The notes under the pieces: model-generated | What the model was told of the DNA's origin: nothing | Seen by the model: only the letters and a program-made list of their open reading frames with translations | The model's database searches: none | Shown: in pieces, positions 22,548 through 35,615 of the stretch | How positions within the stretch are numbered: the first letter of the stretch is position 1 | How the letters are laid out: the number at the start of each line of letters is the position of its first letter | Assembly: GCF_964204865.1 (NCBI RefSeq) | Contig: NC_135252.1 | Span: 14,219,383 to 14,283,382, forward strand | Direction: 5' to 3' | From: Styela clava | Taxonomy: Eukaryota; Chordata; Ascidiacea; Stolidobranchia; Styelidae | Length of the DNA: 64,000 nucleotides | Made by a program: the position numbers and the translations under genes

Positions 22548-22673
22548 GGTCGGAATCAGAGAACGAAACATTAAACATTTTGGCGCGTTGTTGCGAATGT
22601 CGAGCCATCGAATTTGGAGGCCAAAGTGTTTTACATTTTTTTCTCGCAGAAATTACATTTAAGTTTAAAAACT

Positions 22674-23995
22674 ATGAAGTCACAAACAAAATTTAACATG
22701 TGCAGGTATGCAATTTAATTTATCTACTATTATAACTTTTTGTAATTATAACCTCATGAAAAATATATGTATGTTGGTAAGTTGTACTTATTTCCATATT
22801 AACAAATTTTTATTTTTTCAGTGAAGTTTTAGTTGAAATATCACGCGGAGAACAAGATTGGACAGAAGTCAGGGAATGCCTTGTTCGAGCTTTTCATCAT
22901 TATTCTTTGTATAAATACTTGATACCAAATGAACAAACAAGACCAGAATTTTTAAGAAGATATTTAGAAGCAATATATGACGTCACTATACGTAATGGAA
23001 ATTCAATACTTTTAGTTGGAAGATTATCTGAAAATGTAAGTACCGGTATACTAAATGAGTTTATTCGTATCTAATTCAAAATAAAATTCAACCTATTAAA
23101 TGTTTTATTTTTATATCAAATACAGAACACAATTATAGGAGGAGTTATGGTTGTTCCTCCATCTAAAGAATATGGAGGATGGGAATGTGAAAAAGCTGAT
23201 GATTTTTACGAAGCTTATGAAAAATATAGATTGAGAGACATCGATCTTGAAGCATTTGAAAGAATGAAAAAGTAAGTTTGGACTTTTCAAATAACTCTAT
23301 GATTTGCCAGCTTATTACTTGTCAGAGATAGAAAAGAGAAATTAATTTAGATATTTCATTTCTATTCATTTATATTATTTATATTCAGATATGAAGAATG
23401 GGAATATGAAAATATATCAAAACATGTTTGTTCAACTAAAGTACCGTTATGGAATGGAATATTTTGTGCGGTTGATCCTAAATATTCAGGAAAAGGTTGT
23501 GGAAGTATGAGTTATAATGAATGCTTGAAAATAATTAAAAATATTCAAGAAAGCAATAAAAAGAAACAACTTCAAATTAAACACGAAGAAAATCTTGAAA
23601 TAAAATCAAGAAAATTAATAAAGAGATTGACAGATTCAGAAAACTCACCAATGCTCTTCATGATTAGTCACAGTAAACGAGCAGTTCGATTTCACCTAAA
23701 GAATGGTTTTCAGTCCGTTGCCGATATACCGTACTACGATGAAAACACATCGACTGATCAAGATAATTCTCAATTCAACGCTACTGTATTGATGATGGAT
23801 CCTCTTAACGCTGATAGAATTGCTGAATTTAGGAAAAAAATAAATTTTCCAACGAAGAGAACAAACAATATCGAAACTGGTTTACAAATGACACATATTT
23901 CTGTAACAGCTGAATCTCATTTGATACACAACAGCTCAATTACTAGCATAATAAATATGTATGGTCGCTTAAAAATCACTAGAAATAGAGGGTAA
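22674..23995 (+). CDS. GNAT-P: GNAT-family N-acetyltransferase-like protein (332 aa), copy B
   Basis: Four exons: 22674-22705, 22822-23035, 23126-23271 and 23389-23995. Introns are 116, 90 and 117 nt, all GT-AG; total 999 nt in frame. The N-terminal half (EVLVEISRGEQDW to LLVGRLSENNTIIGGVM) forms the early strands and helices of a GNAT fold. Motif A is at about 157-169, FCAVDPKYSGKGCG (acetyl-CoA pyrophosphate loop), with K in place of the usual first Q/R. Motif B begins at S217, SPMLFMISHSKRAVRFHLKNGF. The linker between them (46 residues from M171) is lysine-rich. The alternative start M9 aligns with the only start of GNAT-M, so the first 8 residues may not be used. A further intron (23992-24101) may interrupt the stop codon. 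The family acetylates amines; the substrate is unknown. No export signal. Convergent with GNAT-M 5 kb downstream. Confidence 0.82.
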
Positions 23996-24101
23996 ATAAA
24001 AAAGTTATCAAATAAGGTAGTTTTCTTTAGAGTTACTTTGAGACAGGTACTAAATATTAATACACTCCCAACGTGTCTCGTTGACTAACATTTGTTTTCA
24101 G

Positions 24102-27100
24102 TTGAATAATTAAAAATACTGTGAGACTTTTAGCTCTGAAAAGTTTATATATATAAGTAAAATGTCACGCAAAACAATCTTTTTTGAATTATTTAATCTG
24201 TTTGTAATAATATATCAAAAAATAGCAGCTGTGAAATGTTCTTTTCTTTCTCATTTTTATTTTTTTAAATGGGTGCTTTTTACAAATTTGGCTCGATTAT
24301 TCACTGTTTAATTTTTGTATATGTTTTTATTATATCTTATACAATTTTTCCTATTTTGCTCAAATTATGTTTTATATATACTTAATAATACACTGACCTA
24401 TTTATTGATACGTTGTCTTGTTTTTTCTACTGCATAGGAATTCTAGTAATTCTCTTATAGGAGTGATTAGGTAGTGCTGTCTGACAGATTTTTATATAAG
24501 AAGACGTGATTCACAAGTAAAATTCTCAGCCGTTTTGATAACAGACACAATATATTCGTTAATATGTTGAGAGGGTGTGGAAAACCAAGGAATCCGTGAA
24601 AATTGAGTTGAATATTCCGATATTTGACTGAACTGAATTGAAATCTTGAAAACAGTCACAAATTAAGGTTTTTTAATCGTCAGACACTGGTGATCGTCAA
24701 CTAAAATTTCAATTTTTTTACACTAGCATACCTATATCCTTTAATTAAGATGCGACCGGAAGTATTGTATGGGTTTGGTAATAGGTTCAGATAAATCTTA
24801 GTTGAACAACTAACACATGAAGCTTTTATATTTTAGAGTTTGCTACTTGAAATTAGTAATTTTGGTATATTTTGGATGAACCAAAAGTAAATAGAGTCAT
24901 ACTTTTTACGTAAAGTCAAATGCTGTCAGATCGCGTTTTAATGTTTTAATAGAAAGGTAAATTATGGAAAATATATTTAACACCAGAAAAATTTGAATAC
25001 ATCTAACAGTTTTAGTCATTCAGTGGTTAACATGAAATTTTTTTTAATGTAAATATGTAATGTTTTTACTTTGCGAAAATATAAGTTTGTGATCAATCAT
25101 AAAGTTGTGATAAACTCAGTAGGTTTATTGGGCAAATATTAAGTATTCACGAACAAATTATTTTTTTATAAAAATTGCAAAATATGTTGAATACGCATAT
25201 TACAAATTGCCTATCGGAAAACAAGAATAAATTTTGACTTATAATTGCGTTTCATGTGGCGATGCAACAAGACCTTGGAAAATCCACGAGGTTGTGCGTC
25301 ACTTCATCAATGTGACCATTTCTCAAGAACTAGTTATTTAACTAGACTAATTAATAAAATGTCCGTTGAGCAAAAACGTATAAACCTGTCTCTTGTGCTA
25401 TTGCATCCACATTTTTACCAATCGAGCTATAATGTTTAACAAAATTTTTTAAAAAGACACAATTGAACACAAGATGAAAGTATGAAAGATGAAACTATCT
25501 AGTCTATTTATTTTGCTAGACCTAATTTACCTATTACCATATATGGTTGTAACAGTTGGAATAAATTTGAGATACACATAAAAATTATTACGTCATATAT
25601 TAGATTGCGGTTTTAAGGCTGAAACCATAAAACCAGGAAATCACCTCATAAACCAAAACCAAATCTTTCTCAGATAAAGTACTTTTCTCTTGAGTAACCG
25701 AAAAGTGATTCTCATTTCTAGCAGGTGCGGGAGTTTAATGACTTCATTTACAAATTACCATGAGATTGAGTAAGTTTTAATTTATATAATTAGATTTAGA
25801 AAGTAACCACATCGTAGTTATCCAGCCTACATTTTAGTCAGAATCTGGTTAGGGCAATGGTATAATACAAACACTACTAATACAAAAATTAAATTGTTTA
25901 TTGTCTAATATTTTATTGTTTTTTAAACATATGTGGTAAACAGTTTTGTTACTTAAAATTCAAAAGTTCCTGAAAAAATAGGTTAGAAATGAAGTTGTAC
26001 TTTGAAACCAAACACTAATTATTATTTACGAAACTAATTATGCACGAAACTTATTTCACACACTATAATTTAGTCACCTTAAAGTAATGATACCATTAAG
26101 TAGGTATTAAAATTCGTATAAGTCGTATCAAATATTTTTCTAATTGTTTAATATCATGCCATACACTTACTTTCTTCTTCGAGAAAGCTTAACAAGTTTT
26201 AGCTAATGAAAAATATAAATTCATAAATTGAGTCAAAAGCTTAAAAAAATTATTTTTTTTACTGCGATTAGTGCAATATTATCCTTATATATTTCGATAT
26301 ATTATGGATTGCCTAATTTACAACGAAACAAAAAAAAAAATGGGTGAAAACGCGTTTGTGTATTCTAAGCCCAAGGTTGCAAAATATGTAATTTTATATT
26401 TGTTTCTTATCTAATAAATTTCTTATCTTATTCAGACGTACAAAAATTCTGTTTAAAATAGATTAAGAAAATTTTATTTTGTATTCATTTTTGAAAACGT
26501 GGGCTAAAGATTCTAGTTTGTTGCATTCACTGTTCCTATTTTTAAACACATTGTGATAAAAATATCCTCGTTTCGATATGATAGTTTTTGTTATACGTAT
26601 CAGTGGTATCGTATGACATAAAATAACCCCAAAACCGATAAAATCGAACTACAGCTCACTTACATTATACTGTTGATCAATTGTGTCGTGCTGTTTCTAT
26701 TTCATATAAACCAAATTATTTTGAACTTCAGTGAGTTAATCCGATAATGAGAAAATCGTCTAACATTTTTGAAAGTTTCTGTTCATGTTCACCAAAAATG
26801 TTAAGGAAATTACATATTTGTTTAAAAAACGCATTCCATAATAATGGTGAATAGAAATAGCATCAAAAATCTTTATTATAATGGGTAAAATTGGTGTATA
26901 ACAGCTCATCATGTCGCAAGCATCATTATATTTGGAAAGTGTAGCCTCTAAAAGTTACAGCATGTCAAAGTTAATATTCAAGTAAATCATAATGTATTTT
27001 ATTATTAACACATTTGAAGTAACTTAAAAGTACGTTAAAATTATATAACATATTTATTAGACAGGAAGTGGAGCAATCTACAGTTTAGCTAAATTGTTGT

Positions 27101-28945
27101 TGTTGTTGTGTTAATGTTGTAAAAATCACTTTACACAAAATTTAATACTTAAAGATAAACTACCTTGTTAGAAGGCTGTTGGCAAACTTCGAATATCTTG
27201 TATTCTTAATTCTTTTTATTGCTCTTCTCTATTTTTTCTACCACTCCCAATATTTATGGCCAATAATATATAATATATATAATATAATAAAAAAGCTATT
27301 TAAAATATATATGATTAAAATTTAAATATTTCTGCAAACAATATCAATAGAATTATGTATTCAATTGTTGATTTTCTTAAATGTTTCCATAATCTTTTAA
27401 TTAATTTATACTCAGAGGCACATTTTCTAGTGACACAGCTAAATTTGAAAGCTTTTTGATTTATATCAGTATTGGTAAACGATTAAATTGTGTACTACCT
27501 AGTTTAAAATATTCTTTATAATGAAAATCAAAAGTTCTCTGACAAACAAATCAAACAAAAACGGAAATTCAATTATAACAATTAACTTGAAATGCCTTAT
27601 GAGATTCAATTTCAACCTTATATGCCCAAAATATGATGTCACGTTATCAATCCGTCATTCTATGATCAAAAATTAGTTGCATATTAAATACGAAGCTGTG
27701 TGAAGTCATCTGAGCAATCATTTGCCATTATCCAATCATGGATTTCCAGAAACGTACAAATTTTATCAATCACGCAATCGTAACATCAAGTCACTTCACG
27801 TGAGAATACAATTTCATGTTTGAGAAAATGCCACACAATAGAAATCATTAATTTTTACCATTTACCAGTATGGTTGAATGTTTTTGGATTGAGTACGGTA
27901 CATTTGGTTTGTCTAATCATTTTTCACATTCCCATGCTCATAGTTTTTTTTTATTTACTTTTAACATATTTGTTTAATTAACGAAAGAGATTGAATCAAA
28001 TGTGCTGCAGTTAGGCAAGGGATATCAAGTTGATACCTAAGAATGAAATTTCCCAAACTAGAAGTGATTGGAATTATTTGATGGAATATGTGTTTTTTTT
28101 GAGAAAATATTTAATTAAAAAATTGTTGTTTAGTTTGTGTGAACCAAATTTAAAATACCCTAATATCTTACCATTTGTCTGTAGTAATAATGTCACATCG
28201 TTAAATAAACGTCATGAAATTAAAGTGTGGTTAAATCAGTTTACATATTGAACCCATAATGATGAATTATGTTTAAGAAAGACCAGCAAAATTAATAAAC
28301 AATACTGAGTAATGTTGAAGTTGCTCAAAAAGACCTCCAACAACTTCAGAAGGCAAGTAAAATTTTATTGTGGAAATTTCAAGTTTTATTTTAATCCTCT
28401 CTGTCTATACTTGTAACTGCATTTAACTTTTACTTTGACTCAATGAGAAAAATAGCTCGGAGAAGCATTTGAGATCTGATTTAAAATTTAAATAACTCTT
28501 TTGTAGCAACTCGCAAATCTCACAACAACATCAAAAAGTCGGCATAAAGATTTGTATTAAAAATTAATAAACATAATACAGGAAAGATAGAAAAAAAATG
28601 AAACATAAGATATCAAATAATTTTTGAAAATATATTGACATATTATTAGAAAAAAATACCCATTTATATAAAAAAGTTGTGTAAAATAAATCAATTTTAG
28701 CAGATTTCACAGTAATTTGTTTAAATATCTTCCCAATAATATAGCACATATATGGAGTATAAAAGTGAAAAGACTGTTATATGTGGCATTTTCTCTGAAG
28801 TAATATTTACCCGGGACTAAAACAACTCACATTTTGGATGACGCGAATTTAAAATTGATACCGAAGCATTTTTTTTTAAATTACCAATTACAACATATCT
28901 AATTGTGGATTGGAAATTAGAACGTGATTTCCACAAGAATATTAT
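24102..28945. other. ~4.8-kb gene-less stretch between convergent GNAT genes, copy B
   Basis: Counterpart of 5397-10245. The unit junction lies at about 26261. No recognisable domains. An ATG frame at 25245 (64 aa) and the frames at 28030 and 28564 (minus) carry no known motif. Confidence 0.5.
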
Positions 28946-30393
28946 TCAACCTCTATTTCTGATGATTCCATGGTGATCATATGTATTTATCATACTAGAA
29001 ATGGGAATGTTGTGTTTCACCTGAGATTTCTCTGCTGTAGCCGAATGTGTTGTCGGAAAACTGATTCCGAATTGGACATTTTGTTTTCCCGGCATTGTAC
29101 AATTTATTTTTTGCGTAAAGTCAGCAATTCTATCGGCGTCCAAAGGATCCAACATCAAAACGTTTACATTGAAATGAGATTTTGCTTTATCAATCGATGT
29201 GTTTCCATCGTAGTATGGAATATCAGCAACTGTGCAAAAACCATTCTTCTGGTGAAATCGAACTGCTTGTCTACTGTGACTAATCATAAAAAGCATTGGT
29301 GACTTTTTAAAATCCTTTTTTAAAGATTTTCTTGATTCGATTTTGGTATTTTCAATTTTTGCTGCAGAGTTGTTGACTTTAACATTCTGAATGACTGGTG
29401 AACGATGTGTTAGTATTGCCAAACTATGAATAAATGCCATAAAAGTTTTGGAATTAATTTGTTTTCTGCAATACTCGAGTAATTTTTGAGAAATTATTGA
29501 AAAATTCCCGCTGTTTTTACTCTCCATTTTCTTTATTTTGGTTATCTTGGTTTCTTGAATATTATTTATTATTTTCAAACATTCATTGTAACTCATACTC
29601 CCACATCCTCTTCCTGCATACTGGGGATCAACAGCACAAAATATTCCATTCCATAACGGTACTTTAGTTGAACAAACATGTTTTGATATATTTTCATATT
29701 CCCATTCTTCATATCTGAATATAAATAAATATGAATAATATGTCTGAATTAATTTATCTCTGACAAATAATACGATGGAAAATCATAAAGTTATTCGAAA
29801 AATACGAACTTACTTCTCTATTCTCTCAAATGCTTCAAGATCGATTTCTTTCAACTTGTATTTTTCATATGCTTCGTAAAAATCATCAGCTTTTTCACAT
29901 TCCCATCCTCCATGATCTTGAGATGGAGGAACAGCCATAACTCCTCCGATAATTGTGTTCTGTATTTGATAATAATAAAAACATTTAAAAGATAATAAGG
30001 AAAACATTTAAACATTTTATTATGAATTACATATACTTGACAACATTCGTAAACTTACATTGTCAGATAATCTTCCAACTAAAAGTATTGAGTTTCCATT
30101 ACGTATAGTGACGTCATATATTGCTTCTAAATATTTTCTTAAAAATTCTGGTCTTGTTTGTTCGTTTGGTATCAAGTATTTATACAAAGAATAATGATGA
30201 AAAGCTCGAACAAGGCATTCCCTGACCTCTATCCAATCTTCTTCTCCACGTGATACTTCAACTTTAACTTTACTGGAAAAAAATTGAAAATATGAACGAT
30301 ATAGCAATAAACGTTTATTGAACATCAAAACTATAATTATAATATGTTAATATCGTAATTCTTAAATTATACGTAAGTTTCAAACCTGTACAT
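28946..30393 (-). CDS. GNAT-M acetyltransferase-like protein (378 aa), copy B
   Basis: Exons 30386-30393, 30059-30272, 29814-29959 and 28946-29714, same structure and splice sites as in copy A. Product identical to copy A except for one residue near the end of exon 3 (ERIEK here, ERMEK in A). Motif A Q-Y-A-G-R-G-C-G and motif B are intact, so it should be catalytically competent if the family signature is a guide. Relative to GNAT-P it lacks the terminal intron: the stop follows NRG directly as GGT-TGA. Confidence 0.8.
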
Positions 30394-30541
30394 TTCAATT
30401 TTTGTTGAAGTTTATAACTTTTATCTTCCTTAGAAAATTGTAGATAATTTGCAAAATACTTTGATCTCAACAAAATTCGATTGTTTCGATTGTTGTATCA
30501 GCGCTCGACACTGTGTAATAATATGTGTTGAACTCCGCAGC

Positions 30542-30596
30542 TTTTATATACTGATTTTCTGACGCATTTGTTCTTCTCAAAATCAAAATGTCTCGA
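30542..30596 (-). promoter_or_regulatory. GNAT-M promoter block with TATA box, copy B
   Basis: Identical to 11842-11896: TCGAGACATTTTGATTT, TGCGTCAG and TATATAAAAG read on the minus strand. Confidence 0.65.
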
Positions 30597-32015
30597 AAAA
30601 GATAATGTCCAAACGTGTGTCGCCTTTATGAAAGTGAGAGCATGAACTTTCTCCGATTCTTTTCACCGTTCATTTCAATATTGACAAATTTTACAATCTA
30701 AAAATTTCCTACTATCACTTTTATATATCAAAATAAGTTATTTCATGTAATTCTGCCGTATCAAATAAACATCGCTTGTTTCAAAAATAACCTGACTTCT
30801 ACCTATACTGAAAACAAAAAATTGTCGCCGATATATGTGCCATAATCTGTTTTCCCGTAGAAATTTTAAAAGTATATGTGAACACTTGCTATTACTGATT
30901 TTTAAATAATAATATTCGTCTTAGTTCAATTTCGCCAACGAAAAATGATATAACCCGAACTAGTATTGTTTGGAATTAAAGTATTTCACTATTGTTCGTG
31001 CATTTCTTATACCGCTATTTTAATAAAATAACGTTTTATATTACAATTGACTAATTAATTCATTTAAATTTGAAACTTTCATCAATTTCTGCGCAGGCCT
31101 ACCATCGCGGATGACCTCTATTGTATTTTCATGTTTAAATCTCGTTGTTATCTAAATGTGCAATAGGTCATGAGAAATTTGACGTTGTTGTTTGTAATTA
31201 TGCACCATTTAGATTAAGTACCACTCAATGGTGGTTGAAACGCTACAATTTCATGTGTTCGGTGTGTCAATTACTTTTTGGCCACATTATTTTCACTATA
31301 TACTTGGAAAGTGTAAATTAAGTTGTAGTTTTAACGTTGTTACGGTTGAAAACAAATGCCTAGATTTGTTGAATTCGTTTAATAATATTGGATTAATGAT
31401 TTTAAATAGGTCATAAAATGATTTATAGGACAAGTCTAATGTTAATCATGAAATATTAGGTTCCTTTCACATCAGATTCTGATATTTTGTCAGAGTATTA
31501 TTGTAACGACGGATGTACTCTTTGTGTTTAAAAAAAATCGAATTTTCAATTCAACATTCTAAAACATGCCGAAAAGTATATTCAATTTTATTCTGATAAA
31601 TTTGTTTTACTGCAAAGCGTTGTTTTCTAGATGAAAATGATGTAATATTTTAAATTTCTGATTTTCAAATTACTGCGGGATAATTACTAAATTGTGTGAG
31701 GTCATCGAGAAAATGTAGAGCAAAATTTCTTGTTATTCATCAGCCACATGTTTCCGGAAAAGAAGAATACGATTCACACACAGGTAACGTAATGCCTCCT
31801 AGTATTCATTTATATATTTAGAATCGATATTAAGCAATAACCTAATTCGATTGATCATAATTTTAATCACCAATTGGAGAGAATTTATGCAAATTTTCTT
31901 GAAGTAATGCTTCGAACACTCAACAAAAAGTATGTGTGTGGTATGGTCATATATGGCGCTTTAAACAATTTGAGTCTTTTGCGCCAGACAATTTAAATCA
32001 AAATTTTGTATATGC
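30597..32015. other. Non-coding stretch, copy B
   Basis: Counterpart of 11897-13315; no gene seen. Confidence 0.45.
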
Positions 32016-32198
32016 CTATAGTACTCTCTTGGTAGATTTCACAAAATCAACAAGAGCAGGGAAAATGCTAGGGTCGCGTAAGATAGCTTTGAGTTGAAAT
32101 TCAATGCCATAATCGCGGCATTTCATCTTTAGTATGCGTCTTTCATTTCTATATGCACGACAGTTCATTAGAAAAGTTGAGAAAGCACTGATGAAATA
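32016..32198 (-). mobile_element. LINE ORF2 C-terminal fragment, copy B
   Basis: Same 60-residue tail as at 13316-13498, unchanged. Confidence 0.45.
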
Positions 32199-32423
32199 GT
32201 AACAAGCTACGTACGACGCGCTATATCAGCTTACTCCTTCAACAGAGATGCCAGTCGATAGCAAATAAAACAATTCAAGTCAACACTGTCAGGGAAGCAG
32301 CTAAGAGAAAATGACTTTCAAATTCAACTGTCAAATCTTACGCATCGGGGACAGCTTCGTTTTACAAATCAAGTTGAATGCGATCTGAATATAGAAATAA
32401 ATATATAAACTATATATGTATAC

Positions 32424-33278
32424 TTATTTCCACAAAAAAATATATAAGATTTTGCTTTTGAATTTCAATCTCAAGTCGTTGTCAGATATTCCAGTCTCGT
32501 TAACGTATTCTTTCAGTTTGTCTCCCATGACTTTAAGAGGAGCAACATCAGCATCGAAAAGATCATTGAAAACTTTGAAAGTGGGCATGGAAACAAAATA
32601 TTGCTTCATTTCTGCCAAAGAAACATTTTGTTCTAAATCAATATCGCTGGCCTGATATTTTTTCAATCCAGTTATTTCATTGTAAAAGCCACGGTAATTA
32701 TCACAACATTTTAGATATGGATGATTAACTTTAGAGTGGTATTGATGTAATGGTCTAAGAAAGTATTCCTCAAGAATGTGATTTCCTGACACTGATTGAG
32801 ACGACTCTCCATTGCTTGGTGGAAGCAGGACGTCCACTCCGGAGACAGAACAACCAGACAATGCCACCAATCCATCATCTTTAAGGACTCTTTTACATTC
32901 CGCTACGAATAAGTCAATATCCATATAGTGAGCAGCTCCAAAACTAATCAACAGGTCCACAGAATTATTTTCTGCAGGCATAGCATTTTCTCGAGCGACG
33001 AAATATTTAGTTTTTGCTAAGTCGTTCATGGTTTTAGCCAACGTTATCTGTTCCTCACTTATATCAAAGCCAATAGCTGATTGAAAATACGGGAGAAACT
33101 TCCTGAGAGCTTCGCCATTTCCACATCCAGCATCCAAAAGAACATCAAATTTATTGTCTGAAGTTGATTTTCGCTTTTCTCTCAAATGTTGCATCATAAC
33201 ATCATACACCAAGTCTGGATAATGTATTGGATTCGTTGCATAAAGTTCTGCTGATCCTTCCGACAACCAGGGTTCCAT
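32424..33278 (-). CDS. Class I SAM-dependent methyltransferase (284 aa), copy B
   Basis: Translation identical to the copy A gene at 13724-14578, with all SAM-binding motifs intact. Identity across copies, including flanks, reflects recent duplication and does not by itself show selection. Confidence 0.85.
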   Translation of the reverse strand: MEPWLSEGSAELYATNPIHYPDLVYDVMMQHLREKRKSTSDNKFDVLLDAGCGNGEALRKFLPYFQSAIGFDISEEQITLAKTMNDLAKTKYFVARENAMPAENNSVDLLISFGAAHYMDIDLFVAECKRVLKDDGLVALSGCSVSGVDVLLPPSNGESSQSVSGNHILEEYFLRPLHQYHSKVNHPYLKCCDNYRGFYNEITGLKKYQASDIDLEQNVSLAEMKQYFVSMPTFKVFNDLFDADVAPLKVMGDKLKEYVNETGISDNDLRLKFKSKILYIFLWK

Positions 33279-33439
33279 GCCGATCTTGTTTTAAAAATTC
33301 AGCTAATGAAAATAGCAAAAAAAACGGAATTTATATCTAAAATGTGAATACAACAATATAAAAAGATAATATATTTTATTTGAAGCGGTCTGAACTAATT
33401 TTTGTTTATTCATGTCTTTACAGTCTTCACGCTGTAAAT

Positions 33440-33530
33440 CAGTGATTCCTAACCTGGGTTCAATCGAAACCCTGGTGAAGCTGTTTCATGGGTTCGACAA
33501 AGGTCCTGAGAAACAGTTACATGTTATGAG
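33440..33530 (+). mobile_element. hAT-type terminal repeat remnant, copy B
   Basis: Same CAGTGATTCCTAACCTGGG end as at 14740; opposite end not found. Confidence 0.4.
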
Positions 33531-33777
33531 ACGTTTTTATTACCTAGCCTACTAATTATGCAAAAAACAACTTTGGTTCATCGCAGATATTCAAACTTAT
33601 ACGTTCAACAACTAATATATTAGCTTAGTTGTGTGTATAGCTTCCTGCAGGACCTGTCGATGTTACTCCTTAGATTCCAGTACATTTCATTGAAATCTCA
33701 CATCTCCACAGATGATGCACGCTTGGGTGTGTGTATCTTTTTGATTATTTTGGCCTTCGAATATATTAGGTTGTTAC

Positions 33778-33958
33778 CAGTGGTGGGATTTAAAATTGTT
33801 GTTAGCTGGTTTCATCACAAGAGTTATATTTTTTTAACCGGTTCTGTTACAGACAGAACATTGACAGTAATCAGTAAAGCTAACCGGTTCGCTGATCTAA
33901 TAAAATTCAGTGAGACGGTTCTATAGAACCGGTGCGAACCGGCTGAATCCCACCACTG
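33778..33958. mobile_element. 181-bp hAT MITE, copy B
   Basis: Same terminal repeats and GTTGTTAC/GTTGTTAT duplication as at 15078-15258. It moved with the tandem duplication rather than by a new insertion. Confidence 0.85.
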
Positions 33959-34681
33959 GTTGTTATGAAAAACCAAGGGGTATATTTGCGTGACCCTATT
34001 CATATTCTACCTTACTATTAAAATTTAACTCAGTTTCACAGATAAATCGAAGTTAGGCAGTAAATGTACATGAATGAATGCAAAATGTGTTTGAGTGTGT
34101 TCGAATTCTCTAGGACCTAGGTGATAGATAAATTTGCGACAAAGTATACTTAATTGCAGTGTTTTGCCCGAAGTTATCATCATTCGTTACGGACAACTCG
34201 ATATGGCGCCGAGTCATATACTATATTTATTTCTTTAATATAAAACAATTGGCAAACGCTTTTATCCGCATTTATTGCAGTTAAAAGTTTGAGAAACAAA
34301 TGATCTGAACTACTAACGTTTTTGAGGCATATTACCATTTTTTCGGATTTTTAAACTTTTTTTTATCAGTTTTTCGTCTTTTCATTCGCATAACTTGAAC
34401 AACAAAAAAACATCTGCTTCCCCTGCCGTCGACACTATTGTTATAAAATAATGGCTATTTCCTCACGATGTAATGGTATCTTAGGTTACACCACAATATT
34501 CATTTCTATAACTTTGCACGACATTAGCTTTCTCTTTTCAAGTTAAGATTGGATTCTTAGTTTTAACCGCTAAGTACGACGGGAGTTTGCAGAGTAGCGC
34601 AAAGAATCATTGCTGTAAACAAACTTTTCGTAAATGAAGTAATATTATCATAATGCGAATTGAACATAACAGGATCCCCAT
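33959..34681. other. Non-coding stretch, copy B
   Basis: Counterpart of 15259-15981; nothing seen. Confidence 0.45.
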
Positions 34682-34815
34682 CCAAATTTTGGGGCTCCAG
34701 AAGTATGCGCACCAAGATGTCGCACAGCCTGAATCCTAACCGGTACACACATACTATGTTCAGGCTGTGCGCCATCTTGGTGCGCATACTTCTGGAGGTC
34801 CCAAATTTTTTTTTA
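34682..34815. mobile_element. Foldback (hairpin) element, copy B
   Basis: Arms of 33 bp around a ~32-nt loop. The base after the left arm makes the pairing one base longer than in copy A (CCTGAATCC against CCAGAATCC). Confidence 0.65.
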
Positions 34816-34855
34816 TGTAATGAACTGTCATCCTTTTAATTCATGTATTTGTTTG

Positions 34856-35428
34856 CTAACTCAATCTCATCTACTTATAAATAATGAGGCTTCAACGTTT
34901 TGTCGCTGAGCAACCTGCGAGTCTGACATTAGCTCACACGTATTCAGACACTCGCATTGCCCTATTTCACTTGATTGTTTAATTTACAATAAATTAACAA
35001 CCACAGTGAAAATAATTAAATATAAGTTGCTACTTTATAAAAGTAACTACATTTTGACTTTAGATCACTGTCACTAGAATAACTGTCACAGATATACACT
35101 GGTTGTGTAAATAATATTTCACATCCCGACTTTCATCATATATATATCATTACATAACATAACCTGTGTATATATCATACATCATGTCATAAGTTAACGC
35201 AGAACACTAACCCTCTGTCCATAGACCAGTGCAATATTCTACAATCTACAAATCTGCTTGTAATTGCAATACTAATTCCCAGCAATTGTTGTTTGCACAA
35301 AAGCGTCATTTTCACCCCGATTTAGCTCGCTGCCAAGCAGCAAAAATGCTGAATAAGTAAAATAACAAAAGCCTGAGTGGCAGCATAAGTTGCCGCTGTC
35401 ACAGTCCATCGCTTCAAAACGGTTCCAT
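34856..35428. other. Non-coding stretch, copy C
   Basis: Counterpart of 16156-16728; nothing coding seen. Confidence 0.45.
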
Positions 35429-35615
35429 TACATTTGAACCCACGTACATTTGAACCCATGACAATTGCACCTGTATGCTATTGCACCTATGGAATTTTTT
35501 TTGTTTCACGAATAGTTAAACCCATACTAACCCTAACCCATGGGTTTTAGCACCCACATATAGATTGAACCCGTGGATATACGCATGGGTTCAAATGTAC
35601 ATGGGTTCAAATGTA
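35429..35615. mobile_element. Inverted-repeat element with 32-bp arms, copy C
   Basis: Same as 16729-16915, with doubled ACATTTGAACCCA arms. Confidence 0.65.

Larger units (their letters stand above)
7562..26260. repeat. Recent tandem unit R1 (~18.7 kb)
   Basis: First of three near-identical head-to-tail units. The boundary is set where copy A stops being diverged from the others, just after an A/T homopolymer tract at about 7540-7561. The unit holds GNAT-M and MT on the minus strand, the hAT and hairpin repeats, the ~1.9-kb (GA)n insertion and then GNAT-P on the plus strand. Its first half matches the first half of R2 apart from scattered substitutions, for example one at about 9052 and M versus I near the end of GNAT-M exon 3. 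Confidence 0.85.

Noticed and set aside
22444-22662. 72-aa plus-strand basic frame upstream of GNAT-P
   Set aside because: It overlaps the promoter block and TATA box, so it is more likely 5' regulatory sequence and 5' UTR than a protein.
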